DNA of 64,000 nt from positions 930,001-994,000 of the forward strand of contig NZ_JAPEPT010000003.1 of the NCBI RefSeq assembly GCF_026339995.1. The letters run 5' to 3'. Position 1 is the stretch's first letter; every line of letters starts with the position of its first letter. Below are positions 61,204-64,000 of this stretch, piece after piece. The notes beneath the pieces are model-generated. The model was not told the origin of the DNA. It was given only the letters and a program-made list of their open reading frames with translations, and did not search any database. The position numbers were made by a program, and so were the translations under genes. The stretch is from Streptomyces sp. NBC_01481. Lineage in GTDB: Bacteria > Actinomycetota > Actinomycetes > Streptomycetales > Streptomycetaceae.

Positions 61204-62448
61204 TCAGTCAGGCGGCGGGACGAGATCACCGCGCAGCCGCCGGGCGCGCAGCACCAGCTCCAGTTCGAAGCGGCGGTCCGGGTCGTCCAGGTCCTCGCCC
61301 CACAACTCACGGAGCTGTCTCAGTCGGTAGCGCACGGTCTGCGGGTGTACTCCGAGCTGGGCGGCCACCTCCGGCGCGCCACCCCGCGTTTCCAGCCAGG
61401 CCAGCAGAGTCTCGGCGAGACGGTGGGCGTGCGCCGGGCCGCCACTCTCGCCCAACTGGGCGAGCCGCCGCCGCGCCAGATCGTCGATCAACTCCCCTGC
61501 GGGCAGCAGCACCAGGGCTTCGACGTGCTCACCGCAGTGCAGGAGCCGCCCTTGCGGCAGCAGGCCCTGCTCGATCATCCCGACGGCGGCCTCCGCCCAG
61601 CGCAGCGACGTGGCAGCCTCCGCCAGGGGAACCGACGGGCCGATCGCGCCGGACCAATTGGCCAAGGCCCGGTGCAGCAACTCCGCGCGCCCGGGGGCGT
61701 CCGGGTCCGGCACCACCATGCGCGGCTGCTCGCCCTCCATGTCGAGCAGCACATCGTCGCCCACGGCGGGGGCGACAGCCTCCTGGGCGGGGCGGAGCAG
61801 CACGGCCACCGCCAGCTTTTCGGGCAGTTGCCAGCCGACGCCGGCCGCGCGGTCGGCGAGGAAGGCGGACGGATCCGTGCGGTGCTCGGCGAGCAGGAGT
61901 TCGACGAGTTGTCGTTGCAGGCGCAGCCGCTCCCCGGCCTGGCGGGCGACGGCCTCGGCGTAGCCGCGTACCGACTGGGCCACCATGACGTCGAGGTACT
62001 CGAACGCGGACTCGGCGAGTTCGTACATGGCTGCGGGCGGGATGTCGACCTGCTGGCCGATCTCTGCCATACGCCGCCAGGAAAGGCGTACGCCCAGCCG
62101 GTAGATCCCCTGCAAGGAGTCCAGGCTGCGCCCCTGCGTGACTTCGCCGCGCCCGAAGTCCTGGAACATCTCGGGGAGGGCGCGCGGCCGGTCCGACCCC
62201 GTGGTCATCTGCTCCACGAAGAGTTCCAGCGCGTGCCGGATCGCCACCAGGGCCTTCGGCTCTCCGGACTCGTCGGCGATGAACGCCAGACCCGGATATT
62301 CCCGTCGGATCTCGGTGAGGATGTCCTGTGCAAGCTCGGGGACCTGCTCCAGGGCTCGGTCGGCGAACCGCTGAATCCGTTCTCGTGGCACGTCGTGCCA
62401 CGCTGACGATGCTGCCACAGCACCTTCTCCCGGACGTCCGGTCCGCAT
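61204..62448 (-). CDS. PucR/CdaR-type transcriptional regulator
   Basis: The 414-residue protein has an N-terminal helical sensor (~1-170) and a degenerate GGDEF-like middle domain. The C-terminal PucR-type helix-turn-helix is LLAWLETRGGAPEVAAQLGVHPQTVRYRLRQLRELWGEDLDDPDRRFELELVLRARRL, seen here as separate stretches AAQLGVHPQTVRYRLRQLRE and RFELELVLRAR. The family often controls purine, amino-acid or fatty-acid genes. No target is adjacent. The 263-bp gap to the pirin gene shows no gene or clear hairpin. Confidence 0.88.
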   Translation of the reverse strand: MRTGRPGEGAVAASSAWHDVPRERIQRFADRALEQVPELAQDILTEIRREYPGLAFIADESGEPKALVAIRHALELFVEQMTTGSDRPRALPEMFQDFGRGEVTQGRSLDSLQGIYRLGVRLSWRRMAEIGQQVDIPPAAMYELAESAFEYLDVMVAQSVRGYAEAVARQAGERLRLQRQLVELLLAEHRTDPSAFLADRAAGVGWQLPEKLAVAVLLRPAQEAVAPAVGDDVLLDMEGEQPRMVVPDPDAPGRAELLHRALANWSGAIGPSVPLAEAATSLRWAEAAVGMIEQGLLPQGRLLHCGEHVEALVLLPAGELIDDLARRRLAQLGESGGPAHAHRLAETLLAWLETRGGAPEVAAQLGVHPQTVRYRLRQLRELWGEDLDDPDRRFELELVLRARRLRGDLVPPPD

Positions 62449-62480
62449 GCGCTCGATCAGCGGGCCTGGATCTTCACAAC

Positions 62481-62663
62481 CTAACTCGCGCTGGGGCTCG
62501 GTGCGCTGGACGGCCCATTGGCGGGAGGGTCGGGGAACGTGACGAGCGGCACATTCTGCTGCTCGGGCGTGACATTGAGGGCGGCGACGATTCCGAAGGC
62601 GGCGCCTGTGGCCAGTACGGCGGAGGCGACGCAGGTCAGGAAGGCGGCGAGCAGTCTGGGCAT
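62481..62663 (-). CDS. DUF2613-like small membrane protein
   Basis: From the ATG at 62663 (GAGAGG upstream) the product has 60 residues. One membrane span (FLTCVASAVLATGAAFGIVAAL) is followed by VTPEQQNVPLVTFPDPP and a Pro/Ser tail. This plan matches the small actinobacterial DUF2613 family. A GTG at 62699 would add 12 residues. Role unknown. It ends 32 bp upstream of the PucR gene start, on the same strand. Confidence 0.75.
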   Translation of the reverse strand: MPRLLAAFLTCVASAVLATGAAFGIVAALNVTPEQQNVPLVTFPDPPANGPSSAPSPSAS

Positions 62664-62743
62664 GAGGGTGATCGGCCTCTCTGTCGATGAGGTTGTCACC
62701 CAGCGCGCCGGCCCGGTCCGGCGCGGTCAGTATGCGAGTCGCA

Positions 62744-62772
62744 TTGACAGGTGGTCAAGCTCCGCCTAATTT
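62744..62772 (+). promoter_or_regulatory. Vegetative-type promoter for the DUF3068 gene
   Basis: TTGACA and TAATTT are spaced by 17 bp, close to the sigma-70/HrdB consensus. The next rightward gene starts at 62904, which gives a leader of about 125 nt. Confidence 0.65.
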
Positions 62773-62903
62773 CGCCGGTCACAGCGCTGTTACTCCCGGG
62801 TACGCCACTCCTCGGCCCGGGACAGGCTGAAATCCGTGCGTGTGACCCCTTCCCGCACAGTCCATGAACGCCCCGCATATCCCGCCCGCATTGGAGTACG
62901 CGC

Positions 62904-63857
62904 ATGCGCCGTTCAACGTCTCGTTTGTCCCTGATTCTGCTGGGTGTCGGCGTCTTTCTGCTGGTACTCACTCAGCTGCTCGTCTGGTACGTGGAGCCGC
63001 GTGCCAGGCGCACACCGACCGACGTGAACTCCACGACGGTCTTCAGAGGTGAGGGTCGTTATTTCGACACCGGATCCGTCTCCACGGTGGACGGCCAGAC
63101 AATAACGATCACGCGCCGGGTGCTGGGCGACGTCGCCGGCAGCGAGCGCAGCGGAAACGCGATCTGGGACGTGTCGACACAGATCGACACCCCGAAGACG
63201 CTGCCGCTGGCCGACCCGCGGAAATCCCTGCAGTGGACCACGGAACGCTGGGTCACCGACCGCCGGACCAACCTGCCGGTGCGCTGCTGCGAGGAGAAGC
63301 CCAGCTTCGAGGGCGAGGCCTACCTGAAGTTCCCGTTCGACGTCGAGAAGCGCGTTTACACCTGGTGGGACAGCACCTTGGGTGCCACCGTGCCGCTGGA
63401 GTTCAAGGGCACCACCAAGATCCGCGGACACCGGGGCTACCTCTTCGGCGGCACCGTCGCGGCCACCCGCACCGGCACCCGTCAGGTGCCCGGCGTGCTG
63501 GTGGGCCGCCCGCAGGGCCAGGTCCTCGCCGAGGAGTGGTACTCCAACGCGGGGATTGAGCTGGCGGTGGACCAGCGCACGGGCCGGATCATGAACGCGG
63601 TGATCGCGCCGACGAAGACGCTGCGGGCCCCGGGTTCGAAGAAGGACGCGGTCACCCTGCTGTCCAGTAAGCGGCTGGAGTTCACCGAGGCCACCCGGCG
63701 CGAGCAGGTGGCGCTGGCCTCGGACGACGGCAATCGGCTGAAGCTGCTCGGCGAGACTGTGCCCGTTGGGGGCGGGATCGCGGGCGGTCTGCTCGCCGCC
63801 GCCGGTGTGGTGATGCTGATCCGTGGCCGCCGGCGGACGGAACACTCAGGCGAGTGA
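62904..63857 (+). CDS. DUF3068 (PorA-family) membrane protein
   Basis: The 317-residue protein has an N-terminal span (LSLILLGVGVFLLVLTQLLVWYV). A large extracytoplasmic beta-rich region (~35-285) has two adjacent cysteines (VRCCEEKP), and the C-terminal span is GGIAGGLLAAAGVVMLI followed by basic residues. DUF3068 proteins are common in actinobacteria and annotated PorA-like, but pore activity is not established. The ATG is preceded by a weak ribosome site. Confidence 0.85.
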   Translation: MRRSTSRLSLILLGVGVFLLVLTQLLVWYVEPRARRTPTDVNSTTVFRGEGRYFDTGSVSTVDGQTITITRRVLGDVAGSERSGNAIWDVSTQIDTPKTLPLADPRKSLQWTTERWVTDRRTNLPVRCCEEKPSFEGEAYLKFPFDVEKRVYTWWDSTLGATVPLEFKGTTKIRGHRGYLFGGTVAATRTGTRQVPGVLVGRPQGQVLAEEWYSNAGIELAVDQRTGRIMNAVIAPTKTLRAPGSKKDAVTLLSSKRLEFTEATRREQVALASDDGNRLKLLGETVPVGGGIAGGLLAAAGVVMLIRGRRRTEHSGE

Positions 63858-64000
63858 TAAAGGTGGGCCGCCAGTCGGCCCGAACTTGTCACCCGCGTGC
63901 GTAGTGGAACGAACCACTCGTACGAACACTTGGGTTACCCCGCAGTAGGAACTAGTGATTCCGGTTTGTGCCAGGCCGCTCCCACCCCCAGGAGTCCGCC
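63858..64000. other. Non-coding right edge
   Basis: The last 143 bp have no ORF. They include AT-richer DNA (GGAACTAGTGATTCCGG) that may be the promoter of a gene beyond the window. Confidence 0.4.

Overview
The window is actinobacterial chromosome and almost certainly Streptomyces. It has very high GC with strong third-position bias, GTG and TTG starts, 4-bp stop/start overlaps, and families typical of the genus: egtABCD without egtE, MelC tyrosinase, class F sortases, a DmdR/IdeR iron box, a SigR-type promoter and one TTA (bldA) codon. From memory, rmdA-lysR-sdhCAB-egtDCBA resembles the SCO0910-SCO0930 neighbourhood of S. coelicolor. I could not check that here. I saw no rRNA, tRNA, CRISPR array, transposase or prophage gene.

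Layout. 1-5.8 kb: the end of a SpoIIE-type phosphatase/ATPase, a WS/DGAT acyltransferase, a three-gene L-fucose (or L-rhamnose) oxidation operon (dehydrogenase, mutarotase, lactonase) and a Nei/Fpg glycosylase. 5.8-11.4 kb: an orphan zinc anti-sigma factor, then a LytTR regulator, two small proteins, an acetate/pyruvate-type symporter and a LytS-type kinase, which look like one monocarboxylate sensing and uptake system. 11.4-20.5 kb: hypotheticals, an ECF sigma factor, a CapA-like lipoprotein, a universal stress protein, LysX (lysyl-PG synthase fused to lysyl-tRNA synthetase) and a polysaccharide deacetylase. 19.8-22 kb: a class F sortase with two surface proteins that share an unusual tail. 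22-32 kb: proline iminopeptidase, a two-domain lipoprotein, a methyltransferase, the c-di-GMP enzyme RmdA, LysR and sdhCAB. 32-38 kb: melC1C2, an LLM oxidoreductase, dodecin and a second surface protein plus class F sortase. 37-44 kb: an OlsB/OlsA-like aminolipid pair convergent with egtABCD, then PARG and PemK-like genes. 45-51.4 kb: a LacI regulator, thioredoxin with a SigR-type promoter, a flavin disulfide reductase, a flavodoxin-fold reductase, a bldA-type GH64 glucanase and a glyoxalase. 51.4-59.5 kb: an iron-regulated NIS siderophore locus (FhuF-like reductase, two iron boxes, ATP-grasp ligase, two IucA/IucC synthetases, PLP decarboxylase, AEC carrier). 59.5-64 kb: TPR protein, pirin, PucR regulator, DUF2613 and DUF3068 proteins.

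The structure least explained by genes is a set of MITE-like repeats at 2229-2449, 4691-4854 and 48484-48718, plus single ends near 7.9 and 21.37 kb. Their terminal inverted repeats start TAGGG. The two ends of each copy match each other even where copies differ, and the element ends supply stop codons of neighbouring genes. Other leads are the non-LPXTG tails next to the two class F sortases and the uncharacterised siderophore locus.
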